From an uncultured Pseudoxanthomonas sp. (GTDB lineage Bacteria > Pseudomonadota > Gammaproteobacteria > Xanthomonadales > Xanthomonadaceae), in contig CAMPIO010000013.1 in NCBI GenBank assembly GCA_946886405.1, positions 1 to 56,188 of the forward strand: a DNA stretch of 56,188 nucleotides, given 5' to 3'. This document shows, piece by piece, positions 17,974 to 25,705 of the stretch (position 1 is its first letter; each line of letters opens with the position of its first letter). The translations under genes were made by a program, and so were the position numbers. A model generated the notes under the pieces. The model saw nothing but the letters and a program-made list of their open reading frames with translations. It did not search any database and had not been told where the DNA came from.

Positions 17974-19065
17974 ATGCCTTCCGTCGGACCCACCACGACT
18001 GTGCCCGATCCTGCCGCACTCGCCCACCGCGTGCGGATGCTGGCGCGCGAGTTCGGTTTCCAGCGCTGCGGCATCGCCGGCATCGACCTGGGCGACGACG
18101 AACGCCATCTCCGCGACTGGCTGGCCGACGGCTTGTACGGGTCGATGGCGTGGATGGCCCAGCACGGCGACAAACGTTCGCGCCCGCAGGAACTGATCCC
18201 CGGCACGTTGCGGGTGATCTCGGTGGGACTGGACTACGGCCGCAACGACAGCGACGATGCGTGGGACACGTTGCGCGACGGCGAGCGTGCCTACGTCGCG
18301 CGGTATGCGCTGGGACGCGACTACCACAAGCTGATGCGCAACCGCCTGCAGAAGCTCGCGGAACGGCTTCAGCAGGAGGTCGGCGCATTCGGCCATCGTG
18401 TGTTCGTCGATTCCGCGCCGGTGCTTGAACGCGCACTGGGGCGCAACGCCGGCCTGGGCTGGATCGGCAAGCACACCTGCCTGATCGACAAGGATGGCGG
18501 CTCGTGGTTCTTCCTCGGCGAGATCTACGTCGACCTGCCCCTGCCGATCGATGCGCCGGCGAGTGCGCATTGCGGCACCTGCACGCGCTGCATCGATGTC
18601 TGTCCCACGCAGGCGATCACCGCGCCGTATCGCCTCGATGCGCGCCGTTGCATCTCCTACCTGACCATCGAACACGAAGGCGCGATCCCGGAAGACCTGC
18701 GCCCCGCCATCGGCAACCGCATTTTCGGTTGCGACGACTGCCAGTTGGTCTGCCCGTGGAACAAGTTCGCCAAGCGCACGGACGAACCGGATTTCCGCGC
18801 GCGCAACGATCTGGATGTCGCCACGCTGCCACAGCTGTTCGCATGGGATGAAACCGAATTCCTGCGCCGCACCGAAGGCTCGGCGATCCGTCGCAGCGGC
18901 CACGAACGCTGGCTGCGCAATATCGCGGTGGCGCTGGGCAATGCGTCCACTACGCCCGACGTGCTGACCGCGCTCGAAAGCCGGCGCGATGATCCGTCTT
19001 CACTGGTACGCGATCACGTCGTCTGGGCACTGGCGCGTCACGCCCACACCGTAGGAGCGACGTGA
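17974..19065 (+). CDS. queG: Epoxyqueuosine reductase QueG
   Basis: This 363-residue cobalamin- and Fe-S-dependent enzyme carries out the last step of queuosine synthesis in tRNA. The N-terminal nitroreductase-like part contains GWIGKHTCLID. Two 4Fe-4S motifs follow, CGTCTRCIDVCP and CDDCQLVCPWN. A C-terminal HEAT-like repeat has GSAIRRSGHERWLRNIAVAL. The ATG at 17974 is used because a TATAAT box lies between it and any earlier start codon. The final codons and the TGA stop are formed by a GTAG-type REP element, so the last residues (VGAT) are probably acquired sequence. It diverges from nnr and converges on pgi. Confidence 0.95.
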   Translation: MPSVGPTTTVPDPAALAHRVRMLAREFGFQRCGIAGIDLGDDERHLRDWLADGLYGSMAWMAQHGDKRSRPQELIPGTLRVISVGLDYGRNDSDDAWDTLRDGERAYVARYALGRDYHKLMRNRLQKLAERLQQEVGAFGHRVFVDSAPVLERALGRNAGLGWIGKHTCLIDKDGGSWFFLGEIYVDLPLPIDAPASAHCGTCTRCIDVCPTQAITAPYRLDARRCISYLTIEHEGAIPEDLRPAIGNRIFGCDDCQLVCPWNKFAKRTDEPDFRARNDLDVATLPQLFAWDETEFLRRTEGSAIRRSGHERWLRNIAVALGNASTTPDVLTALESRRDDPSSLVRDHVVWALARHAHTVGAT

Positions 19066-19191
19066 GTCGCGACCACACGAACGAATCACCAGTGACAAGG
19101 AACCACGCGAAGCGCCCAGCGTCCCTGCGCTCGCCCGAAGGACCATCGATGTCCGCTTCGTTCATGCGGTCGCGACTCACGTCGCTCCTAC
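19051..19191. repeat. REP doublet (REPIN-like), GTAG-headed palindromic element
   Basis: Two copies of a 24-base unit beginning GTAGGAGCGAC lie in inverted orientation (19051-19074 and 19168-19191) and match perfectly; the similarity continues imperfectly inward for about 12 bases. Each unit has the REP layout: a GTAG head and a short hairpin GCGAC-GTGA-GTCGC. The layout resembles the GTAG REP elements described in Stenotrophomonas and related Xanthomonadaceae, which are mobilised by RAYT transposases. It lies between convergent queG and pgi, supplies the queG stop codon, and could serve as a bidirectional transcript end. No RAYT gene is in the window. Confidence 0.85.
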
Positions 19192-19218
19192 AGGAGGGCA
19201 GTCGCGGTAAGCGGCAGC

Positions 19219-20730
19219 TCACCCGCGCGCAGCGATCTCGGCCAGCAGCGCCCGGGTCACCGGATCCTTCGCCTCGGTTTCGCCCTTGAGCGCCGGCAGC
19301 AGGCCGTTGGCCAACTGCTTGCCGAGTTCCACGCCGAACTGGTCGAACGCGTTGATGCCCCACAACACCGACTGTGCGTAGACGCTGTGTTCGTACATCG
19401 CGATCAGGCCACCCAGCGACTGCGGCGTCAGCGCATCCAGCAGGATCATCGTGCCGGGACGACCGCCGGCATAGCTGCGATGCGGATCGTCGCTGGCCTG
19501 GCCATTGGCGAGCGCCTCGCTCTGCGCCAGCAGATTGGACATCAGCGCGAGATGGTTCTCGGCATAGGGGTCGTCGTTACGCACCGTGCCGACGAAATCC
19601 AGCGGCACGATCTGCGTGCCCTGGTGCAATGCCTGGAAAAAGCTGTGCTGTACGTCGGTACCTGCACCGCCCCACCAGACCGGGACGGAATCGCCATCGA
19701 CCGGACTGCCGTCGAGCTTCACCGACTTGCCCAGACTTTCCATGACAAGCTGCTGCAGGTAGGCCGGCAACAGCGCGAGGCGCTGGTCGTAGGTCATCAC
19801 GCCCTGTGCGGCATGACCGAGAACGTTGCGATTCCATACCGCGGTCAACGCATGACGGATCGCGATGTTGTCTGCCAGCGGCGTGCCGATGACATGCGCA
19901 TCGAAGGCCGACGCACCTTCCAGCAACTGTTCGAAACGGTCGAAACCGATCGCAAGCGCGATGGGCAGGCCGACCGCCGACCACAACGAATAGCGGCCAC
20001 CGACCCAATCCCACATGGGCAGTACCCGTTCGGGCGCGATATCGAAGGCCGCTGCCGCGCGTTCCGGGTTGGCGCTGACCGCGTACAGGCGGTCGCTGCC
20101 GCCCAGCCAGTCGCGCAGGATGCCGCCGTTGAGCAATGTTTCCTGCGTACCGAAGGTCTTGGAGATCAGCACTGCCGCTGTGCGCGCCGGATCGAGCGGC
20201 GCCAGCGTGCGCTGGGCCGCCGCGCCGTCGACGTTGGACAGGAAGTGCACGCGGAAGCGGCCCGGAAGCGGATCGCGTAGTGCATCGGCCACCAGTCGCG
20301 GCCCGAGGTCGGAACCACCGATGCCGACGCTGACGATGTCGGTGACATCGCTTGCTTCCAACTCGACGATCAGCCCCGCCATGCGTTGGCGGACGTCGAG
20401 CGCCAAGGCATGGGCCTCGCGCGCAACGGCGGCATCGGAGTTTCGGCCCCGCAATGCCGTATGCAGTGCCGCGCGGCCCTCGGTGACGTTGACCGTTTCG
20501 CCGTCGAACAGGCGACGGAATGCGTCGGCCAGATCGGCTGACGCACCCTGCGCCAGCAACGCCCGCCACGCGGGCGCGTCGTACGACTGTCGCGCGAAGT
20601 TGAAGTACAGCGGACCACTACGCACCGTGTGGGCGGCGATGCGATCGGGCTCGCGCGCAAGCAGTGCGCTCAAGGGCTCCGGGCGCAGTCGCGCGGCATG
20701 GGACTGCAATGCGTCGAAACCCTTGCTCAT
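19219..20730 (-). CDS. pgi: Glucose-6-phosphate isomerase
   Basis: This 503-residue enzyme interconverts glucose-6-phosphate and fructose-6-phosphate. Family signatures are [32 protein letters not shown], and the C-terminal [20 protein letters not shown] and [14 protein letters not shown]. The ATG at 20730 is one base after the panD stop codon and begins [15 protein letters not shown]; a longer in-frame extension upstream lies inside panD and is unrelated to the family. It is the last gene of the pcnB-folK-panBCD-pgi run. Its product also feeds the UDP-sugar pool used by the polysaccharide locus further along the window. Confidence 0.96.
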   Translation of the reverse strand: MSKGFDALQSHAARLRPEPLSALLAREPDRIAAHTVRSGPLYFNFARQSYDAPAWRALLAQGASADLADAFRRLFDGETVNVTEGRAALHTALRGRNSDAAVAREAHALALDVRQRMAGLIVELEASDVTDIVSVGIGGSDLGPRLVADALRDPLPGRFRVHFLSNVDGAAAQRTLAPLDPARTAAVLISKTFGTQETLLNGGILRDWLGGSDRLYAVSANPERAAAAFDIAPERVLPMWDWVGGRYSLWSAVGLPIALAIGFDRFEQLLEGASAFDAHVIGTPLADNIAIRHALTAVWNRNVLGHAAQGVMTYDQRLALLPAYLQQLVMESLGKSVKLDGSPVDGDSVPVWWGGAGTDVQHSFFQALHQGTQIVPLDFVGTVRNDDPYAENHLALMSNLLAQSEALANGQASDDPHRSYAGGRPGTMILLDALTPQSLGGLIAMYEHSVYAQSVLWGINAFDQFGVELGKQLANGLLPALKGETEAKDPVTRALLAEIAARG

Positions 20731-20731
20731 G

Positions 20732-21112
20732 TCAGGCCGCCTGTTTGGGAATGCTGCGGTTGGTGTGGGTGATGCGGTTCTGTCCGTCCACGTAGACGAG
20801 CGTGGGCTGGAACGCATCGGCGTCCTGTTCGCTCATCGAAGCGAACGCGGCGATGATGATCAGATCTCCGACCTGCACATGGCGCGCCGCACCGCCGTTG
20901 AGCGACACCACGCCGCTGCCTTCGTCGGCGCGGATCGCGTAGGTGGAGAAGCGGGCGCCGTTGGTGACGTCCCAGATGTGCACCTGCTCGAACTCGCGGA
21001 TGCCGCTGGCTTCGAGCAACAGACCATCGATGGCGATCGAGCCTTCGTAGTTGAGCTCGGAATGGGTGACGGTCGCGCGGTGGATCTTGGTCTTGAGCAG
21101 GCTGAGGTGCAT
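20732..21112 (-). CDS. panD: Aspartate 1-decarboxylase (pro-enzyme)
   Basis: This 126-residue pyruvoyl enzyme makes beta-alanine from aspartate for pantothenate. The self-cleavage site between G24 and S25 is present (NYEGSI), which yields the small beta chain and a pyruvoyl-capped alpha chain. K9, H11 and the YVDGQNRI segment near the C-terminus are typical. It follows panC in the operon, and its stop is one base from the pgi start, so the two are probably translationally coupled. Confidence 0.97.
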   Translation of the reverse strand: MHLSLLKTKIHRATVTHSELNYEGSIAIDGLLLEASGIREFEQVHIWDVTNGARFSTYAIRADEGSGVVSLNGGAARHVQVGDLIIIAAFASMSEQDADAFQPTLVYVDGQNRITHTNRSIPKQAA

Positions 21113-21185
21113 GTCGGCAGGGCGAAGAGCGGGAGCGCGGAGTTTATCCCCTCGTACCGGCCTTGTGCCGTGCTTGGCGACGCGC

Positions 21186-22028
21186 TCAGAACTCCAGGTT
21201 GTCGATCAGCCGCGTACGACCCAGCTTCGCCGCCACCAGCGCGACCCGCGCGCCCTGCTCGCCATCCTGCGGTTCGCTGAGGTCGGGGCGACGGACCACG
21301 GTGTAGTCCACTTCGTAACCAATCTCGGCGAGCTGCCGGCCGGCATCGGCCTCCACCTGCGCACGCGGGGTGCCGGCCACCAGGCTTTCACGCATGGCGA
21401 TCAGCGTCCTGCGGATCTCGGCCGCGCGTGGCCGCTCGTCCGCAGACAGGTACTGGTTGCGCGAACTCATCGCAAGGCCATCGGACTCGCGCACGATGCT
21501 GCCGGCGAGGATTTGGATAGGGAACGCGAGGTCGGTGACCAACTGGCGGATCACCGCCAATTGCTGGAAATCCTTCTTGCCGAAGGCCGCCACATCGGGC
21601 TGTACCTGGTTGAACAGGCGGCTGACGACCGTGCACACGCCATCGAAGTGTCCCGGGCGGTGAGCGCCTTCCAGCACGCTGCTGACACCGGGTACGTGCA
21701 CGTTGGCTGCCAACGCGACACCGAACGGATACATGGACTCCACCGTGGGCAGCCACAGGACATCGCAGCCGGCGCCTTCGAGACCACTCATGTCCGCTTC
21801 CGGCGTGCGCGGATAGCGCGTGAAGTCCTCGTTGGGACCGAACTGGGTCGGATTGACGAAGACGCTGGACACCACGCGGTCAGCGTACTGGCGCGCCAGC
21901 ATCACCAGCGAGTAGTGCCCGGCATGCAGGTTGCCCATGGTGGGCACGAAACCCACCCGCAGGCCCTGCTGCCTCCACTCCCTGACGCGGGCGCGCAACG
22001 CGTCCAGTTCGGTGATGGTCTCGATCAT
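21186..22028 (-). CDS. panC: Pantothenate synthetase (pantoate-beta-alanine ligase)
   Basis: This 280-residue cytoplasmic enzyme condenses pantoate with beta-alanine using ATP. The HIGH-like motif is in [12 protein letters not shown], and the KMSKS-like loop is [28 protein letters not shown] and the FGKKDFQQL segment are conserved. It is 36 bases downstream of panB. The order panB-panC-panD places the whole pantoate branch in one transcription unit. Confidence 0.97.
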   Translation of the reverse strand: MIETITELDALRARVREWRQQGLRVGFVPTMGNLHAGHYSLVMLARQYADRVVSSVFVNPTQFGPNEDFTRYPRTPEADMSGLEGAGCDVLWLPTVESMYPFGVALAANVHVPGVSSVLEGAHRPGHFDGVCTVVSRLFNQVQPDVAAFGKKDFQQLAVIRQLVTDLAFPIQILAGSIVRESDGLAMSSRNQYLSADERPRAAEIRRTLIAMRESLVAGTPRAQVEADAGRQLAEIGYEVDYTVVRRPDLSEPQDGEQGARVALVAAKLGRTRLIDNLEF

Positions 22029-22064
22029 CGTGGCCCCTGTGGCGAGTCGTTGCGCGCGGCGCGG

Positions 22065-22877
22065 TCAGTAGGAATGGGCGTCGTCGGGGAAGGCCCCGCT
22101 GCGGACCGCGTCGGCATAGGCGCGTACCGCACCTGCCACGGAACCGCCTTCGGCAAGGAAGTCCTTGACGAACTTCGGTCGGCGGTGGCCCGTATCCAGG
22201 CCGAGGAAATCGTGCAGCACCAGCACCTGCCCGTCGCAGCCGGGGCCGGCGCCGATGCCGATGGTGGGAATGGCGAGGTCGGCGGTGATCGCGGCCGCCA
22301 GCGAAGACGGTACGCATTCCAGCACCAGCAACTGGGCACCGGCGTCGGCGACCGCACGGGCTTCTTCGCGCAACCGTGCGGCAGCCGCTTCGTCGCGGCC
22401 CTGCACACGGTAGCCGCCGAACTTCAGCACCGACTGCGGCGTCAGCCCCAGATGCGCGCACACCGGGATGTCGCGTTCGACCAGGAAGCGGATGACCTCG
22501 AGTTTGTGGCCCGCCCCTTCCAGCTTGACCATCTCCGCACCGGCCTGCAGCAGTGCGATGGCGGCATCGAGCGCACGCTCTGGCGTGGCATCGGACTGGA
22601 ATGGCAGGTCCGACACCAGCAGCGCGCGGTCGAGCCCGCGGGCAACCGCGCGCGTGTGGTAGACGATGTCGTCCACCGTCACCGGCAACGTGGAGTCATG
22701 CCCCTGCACCACCATGCCCAGCGAGTCGCCGATCAGCACCAGGTCGATGCCATGGGCGTCCAGCACCCGGGCAAAACTGTTGTCGTACGCCGTCAGCATC
22801 ACCAGTTTGCGACCGTCGCGCTTGGCGTCGGCGAGGGCGGGAACGGTCCAGGGCTTGCTGTCGGCGTGCGTACTCAT
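22065..22877 (-). CDS. panB: 3-methyl-2-oxobutanoate hydroxymethyltransferase
   Basis: This 270-residue enzyme forms ketopantoate from alpha-ketoisovalerate and 5,10-methylenetetrahydrofolate. Family segments include [52 protein letters not shown] and [21 protein letters not shown]. It follows folK, which links folate to this folate-using step. A GATAAT box lies 8 bases before the ATG, so an extra internal promoter with an almost leaderless transcript is possible. Confidence 0.97.
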   Translation of the reverse strand: MSTHADSKPWTVPALADAKRDGRKLVMLTAYDNSFARVLDAHGIDLVLIGDSLGMVVQGHDSTLPVTVDDIVYHTRAVARGLDRALLVSDLPFQSDATPERALDAAIALLQAGAEMVKLEGAGHKLEVIRFLVERDIPVCAHLGLTPQSVLKFGGYRVQGRDEAAAARLREEARAVADAGAQLLVLECVPSSLAAAITADLAIPTIGIGAGPGCDGQVLVLHDFLGLDTGHRRPKFVKDFLAEGGSVAGAVRAYADAVRSGAFPDDAHSY

Positions 22878-22894
22878 AGCGCCGCATTATCCAC

Positions 22895-23386
22895 TCATAA
22901 CGGCTGGATGTTGGACATTTCCAGTACGGACACAGCATCCCGCGCAGCGCCGTAAGCCGGGATACGGGCGTCGGGCAGCACGTCCAGCAGCGGCACCAGT
23001 GCAAAGGCGCGCTCGTGCAGGTGCGGATGCGGCACGCGCAGGCCCGGCTCGTCGATCACCGCGTCCCCGTAGAGCAGCAAATCCAGGTCCAGCGTGCGCG
23101 GCCCCCAGCGCTCGCCGTCGACGCGATGCCGGCCAAACTCGGACTCCACCGCCAGCAACAGATCCAGCAACGCGCGCGGCGGCAGCGAGGTCTCCACCAG
23201 CACGACGGCATTCATGAAATCGGGCTGATCTTCCCTGCCCCAGGCAGGCGTGCGGTAAAAGCGCGAGATCGCGCACACCGTGAGGCCTTCACGACGGGAC
23301 AGTGCGTCGACCGCCTGCCGCAGGGTGCCGACCGCGTCGCCGAGATTGGCTCCCAGGCCGATGCAGGCCTGGATATTCCGCGTCAT
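22895..23386 (-). CDS. folK: 2-amino-4-hydroxy-6-hydroxymethyldihydropteridine pyrophosphokinase
   Basis: HPPK of 163 residues transfers pyrophosphate from ATP to the pterin in folate synthesis. Conserved segments are GLGANLGDAVGTLRQAVDAL, FYRTPAWG, DQPDFMNAV and WGPRTLDLDLLLYGD (magnesium-binding aspartates), followed by VPHPHLHERAFALVPL. Its ATG overlaps the pcnB stop by 4 bases (ATGA), so translation should be coupled. Confidence 0.96.
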   Translation of the reverse strand: MTRNIQACIGLGANLGDAVGTLRQAVDALSRREGLTVCAISRFYRTPAWGREDQPDFMNAVVLVETSLPPRALLDLLLAVESEFGRHRVDGERWGPRTLDLDLLLYGDAVIDEPGLRVPHPHLHERAFALVPLLDVLPDARIPAYGAARDAVSVLEMSNIQPL

Positions 23387-24708
23387 TCCGGTGACGCGCC
23401 GCCCGTGCGGCGGCGGCGGCGGCGGCGCTTGGATGGAGCCGCGTCATCATCGGCGAAGGTATCCGCCGACGCAGCGACACCGAGCGTGGCGGCCAGCTCT
23501 TCGCCGGACTGCGTCTGCGCCTCGCGCCAGAACGCCACGTCTTCGGCATGCTCGGGCGACGCCGCGAGGCGCAACACGAGGAAATCGAACGCGGCACGAA
23601 AGCGCGGATGCGTCAGCAGGCGCGTCACGCGCTTGCGCTGGCGGTTGCCGAATCGCGTCTGCAGCAGCCAGATCTCCTGCATCGGCAGCGAGAAGCGGCG
23701 CGGCAGCGCAACGGTGTTCAACTGGTGCAGCGTGACCCGGTCGGCAGCGCGTCGCTGCGCCTCCTCCGCCTGCACGCCCTGCGCCTGCAAGCCCATCAGC
23801 GCGCGGCAGTAGGCCGGCCACAGCAGCAGGGCGAACAGGAACGCCGGCGACACCGGTTCGTCATTGGCGACACGCTGATCGGTTCCGGTGAGACCGGCCA
23901 ACACCATCCGGCGCAGGGCGCCACTGCGGTTGGAGGCCAGCGCGGCCGCGGTCTCGGGGAACAGCACTTTCAGCAGACCGAAGCGCTCCAGCCCCTCGAA
24001 GCTGGCGACGCCATGTCCGGACAGGAACAGTTTCAGGATCTCTTCGAACAACCGCGCCGGAGCGGCTTCGGCCAGCAATGGCGCCAGCGGCGCGATAGGT
24101 GCCGCGGTATCGGCCTCGATCTCGAAGTTCAGCTTGGCCGCCAGGCGGACCGCGCGCAGCATGCGCACCGGATCCTCGCGGTACCGCTGCTCCGGATCAC
24201 CGATCAACTTCAGGCGCCGTGCCATCGTGTCTTCGAAACCGCCGACATAGTCGCGGACCGAGAAATCGTCGATGGCGTAGTACAGCGCGTTGGCGGTGAA
24301 GTCGCGGCGCACCGCATCGTCCTCCACGGTGCCGTAGACGTTGTCGCGAACCAGCCGGCCGTTGTCCATCTCGCGGTCGCCACTGCCATCGTCGACGTTG
24401 GCACGGAAGGTGGCGACTTCGATGATCTCGCGTCCGAACACCACGTGCGCGAGACGAAACCGGCGCCCGATCAGCCGGCAATTGCGGAACTGCTGGCGTA
24501 CCTGCTCGGGCGTTGCGTCGGTGGCGACGTCGAAATCCTTGGGGTGGCCGCCAACCAGCAGGTCGCGCACCGCGCCACCGACCAGATAGGCCTGGAAACC
24601 GGCGTCCCGCAGGCGGTAGAGCACACGCAGCGCATTCGGGCTGATGTCCTTGCGCGAAATGGTGTGCTGGTCGCGCGGGATGGTTCGCAGAGCGGTGGCG
24701 GGCGTAAT
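23383..24708 (-). CDS. pcnB: Poly(A) polymerase I (or closely related CCA-adding-type nucleotidyltransferase)
   Basis: PcnB adds 3' poly(A) tails that speed RNA decay. The nucleotidyltransferase head shows AYLVGGAVRDLLVGG and the catalytic DFDVATDA; RRFRLAHVVFGREIIEVATF and RRDFTANALYY follow. The C-terminus ends in an arginine-rich RNA-binding tail (KRRRRRRR). The first ordinary start codon in frame is a GTG at 24624, but the conserved PcnB N-terminus IPRDQHTISRKDISPNALR is encoded upstream of it without ATG, GTG or TTG. I extend to an ATT at 24708, giving 441 residues; a CTG at 24690 is an alternative. An AUU start is known for E. coli pcnB. Confidence 0.9.
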   Translation of the reverse strand: MTPATALRTIPRDQHTISRKDISPNALRVLYRLRDAGFQAYLVGGAVRDLLVGGHPKDFDVATDATPEQVRQQFRNCRLIGRRFRLAHVVFGREIIEVATFRANVDDGSGDREMDNGRLVRDNVYGTVEDDAVRRDFTANALYYAIDDFSVRDYVGGFEDTMARRLKLIGDPEQRYREDPVRMLRAVRLAAKLNFEIEADTAAPIAPLAPLLAEAAPARLFEEILKLFLSGHGVASFEGLERFGLLKVLFPETAAALASNRSGALRRMVLAGLTGTDQRVANDEPVSPAFLFALLLWPAYCRALMGLQAQGVQAEEAQRRAADRVTLHQLNTVALPRRFSLPMQEIWLLQTRFGNRQRKRVTRLLTHPRFRAAFDFLVLRLAASPEHAEDVAFWREAQTQSGEELAATLGVAASADTFADDDAAPSKRRRRRRRTGGASPE

Positions 24709-24751
24709 AGCGGCAGTTCCATGCGGGAGGGACGCGCGGCCAGTGGGTGGA

Positions 24752-24780
24752 TTGCCCTGAAGCTGACCGCCACCTATACT
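24752..24780 (+). promoter_or_regulatory. Promoter of the tRNA-Glu gene
   Basis: TTGCCC (24752-24757), 17 bases, and TATACT (24775-24780) form a sigma70 promoter 28 bases before the mature tRNA 5' end. It overlaps the oppositely directed pcnB promoter at the -10 box. Confidence 0.7.
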
Positions 24781-24804
24781 AATCCGCTACGCCGGTTTCA
24801 CCAA
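24776..24804 (-). promoter_or_regulatory. Divergent promoter candidate for pcnB
   Basis: On the minus strand TTGGTG (24804-24799), 17 bases, and TAGTAT (24781-24776) fit a promoter whose transcript would start near 24769, about 60 bases before the proposed ATT start. Its -10 box shares bases with the -10 box of the tRNA promoter on the other strand. Confidence 0.5.
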
Positions 24805-24808
24805 AAAC

Positions 24809-24883
24809 GCTCCCTTCGTCTAGTGGTTAGGACGTGGCCCTCTCAAGGCTAAAACAGGGGTTCGAGTCCCCTAGGGAGCGCCA
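24809..24883 (+). tRNA. tRNA-Glu (anticodon CUC)
   Basis: This is a 75-base cloverleaf with encoded CCA. The acceptor stem is GCTCCCT / AGGGAGC with discriminator G. The D-arm is GTCTAGTGGTTAGGAC, typical of tRNA-Glu. The anticodon arm TGGCC-CTCTCAA-GGCTA has one G-U pair and anticodon CTC at 24842-24844. The T-arm is AGGGG-TTCGAGT-CCCCT. It reads GAG codons, which are abundant in this GC-rich genome. A second tRNA-Glu (UUC) must exist elsewhere. Confidence 0.96.
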
Positions 24884-24930
24884 TCCGGTCGAGGTTGCGG
24901 GTTGAGATCCGCGGCGGGTGAACCCACCAG

Positions 24931-24958
24931 AACCCCGCTCCGGCGGGGTTTTGTGTTT
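24931..24958 (+). terminator. Rho-independent terminator of the tRNA-Glu gene
   Basis: An 8-bp perfect stem (AACCCCGC / GCGGGGTT) with a TCCG tetraloop is followed by TTGTGTTT. It ends the tRNA transcript before the two-component operon promoter. Confidence 0.88.
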
Positions 24959-24978
24959 CCCGGACCCGCCACGGCCGC

Positions 24979-25011
24979 ATTAAAAACGGTTTAATCGCGC
25001 CGACCTAGCAT
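24979..25011 (+). promoter_or_regulatory. Regulator box and -10 of the two-component operon
   Basis: ATTAAA-N5-TTTAAT (24979-24995) is a perfect palindrome that also reads as a direct repeat NTTAAN-N5-NTTAAN, the layout bound by PmrA/QseB-type OmpR-family regulators. Ten bases further is TAGCAT (25006-25011), a fair -10 box, so the box covers the -35 position. The same arrangement with the same spacing precedes mipA (29673-29705). Confidence 0.65.
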
Positions 25012-25039
25012 GGGGCTCCGCCACCCCGAGGATCACCCC

Positions 25040-25705
25040 GTGTCGCGTCTGCTCCTGGTTGAAGACGATCGCATGCTGGGCGATGCGCTGGCCGCCGCGC
25101 TGGCGCAGGATGGCTGGTCGATCGACCGTGCCGAGGACGTCGCGTCCGCGCGCCTCGCCCTGGTCGACCACGGCTACACCGCCGTCCTGCTGGACCTGGG
25201 CCTGCCGCGCGGCTCCGGGCTGGACGTACTGGCGGCGCTACGCCAGCGCTACGACACCACCCCGGTACTGATCATCACCGCGCGCGACCAGCTCAGCGAC
25301 CGCGTGCGCGGTCTGGATGCCGGTGCCGACGATTACATCGTCAAACCCTTCGAAGCCGGCGAACTCGGCGCCCGCCTGCGCGCGGTGGTCCGCCGCACGC
25401 AGGGTCGCGTGGCGCCGGTGCTGCGCCATGGCGACATCGTGCTGGACCCGGCCGACCGCTCGGTGCGCCTCGGCGATCGCCCTGTTCGCCTGGGTGTGCA
25501 CGAATACCGCACCCTCCTGGCACTGATGGAGCGGCCCGGCCGCGTGATCGCGCGCGATACGCTCGAATCGCTGGTCTACGGGGGCGATGGCGCGATCGAG
25601 AGCAACACCATCGCGGTGTACATCCACCAGCTGCGCAAGAAACTCGGGGATGGCGTGATAAGCACGGTGCACGGGTTTGGCTACCGTCTGGGAGAGGGCG
25701 AATGA
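25040..25705 (+). CDS. OmpR-family response regulator (QseB/PmrA-like)
   Basis: This is a two-domain DNA-binding regulator of 221 residues. The receiver domain (1-about 115) has the acidic pair LVEDD, phospho-acceptor D52 in VLLDLGLPRGSG, the switch threonine in VLIITARD, and the lysine in DDYIVKPFE. The C-terminal winged helix (about 125-220) has LGVHEYRTLLALMERPGRV and SNTIAVYIHQLRKKLGDG followed by ISTVHGFGYRL. The GTG at 25040 is chosen because GAGGA precedes it and the receiver begins at once. It overlaps the kinase gene by 4 bases. A TTAA-repeat box at its promoter suggests autoregulation. Confidence 0.93.
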   Translation: MSRLLLVEDDRMLGDALAAALAQDGWSIDRAEDVASARLALVDHGYTAVLLDLGLPRGSGLDVLAALRQRYDTTPVLIITARDQLSDRVRGLDAGADDYIVKPFEAGELGARLRAVVRRTQGRVAPVLRHGDIVLDPADRSVRLGDRPVRLGVHEYRTLLALMERPGRVIARDTLESLVYGGDGAIESNTIAVYIHQLRKKLGDGVISTVHGFGYRLGEGE

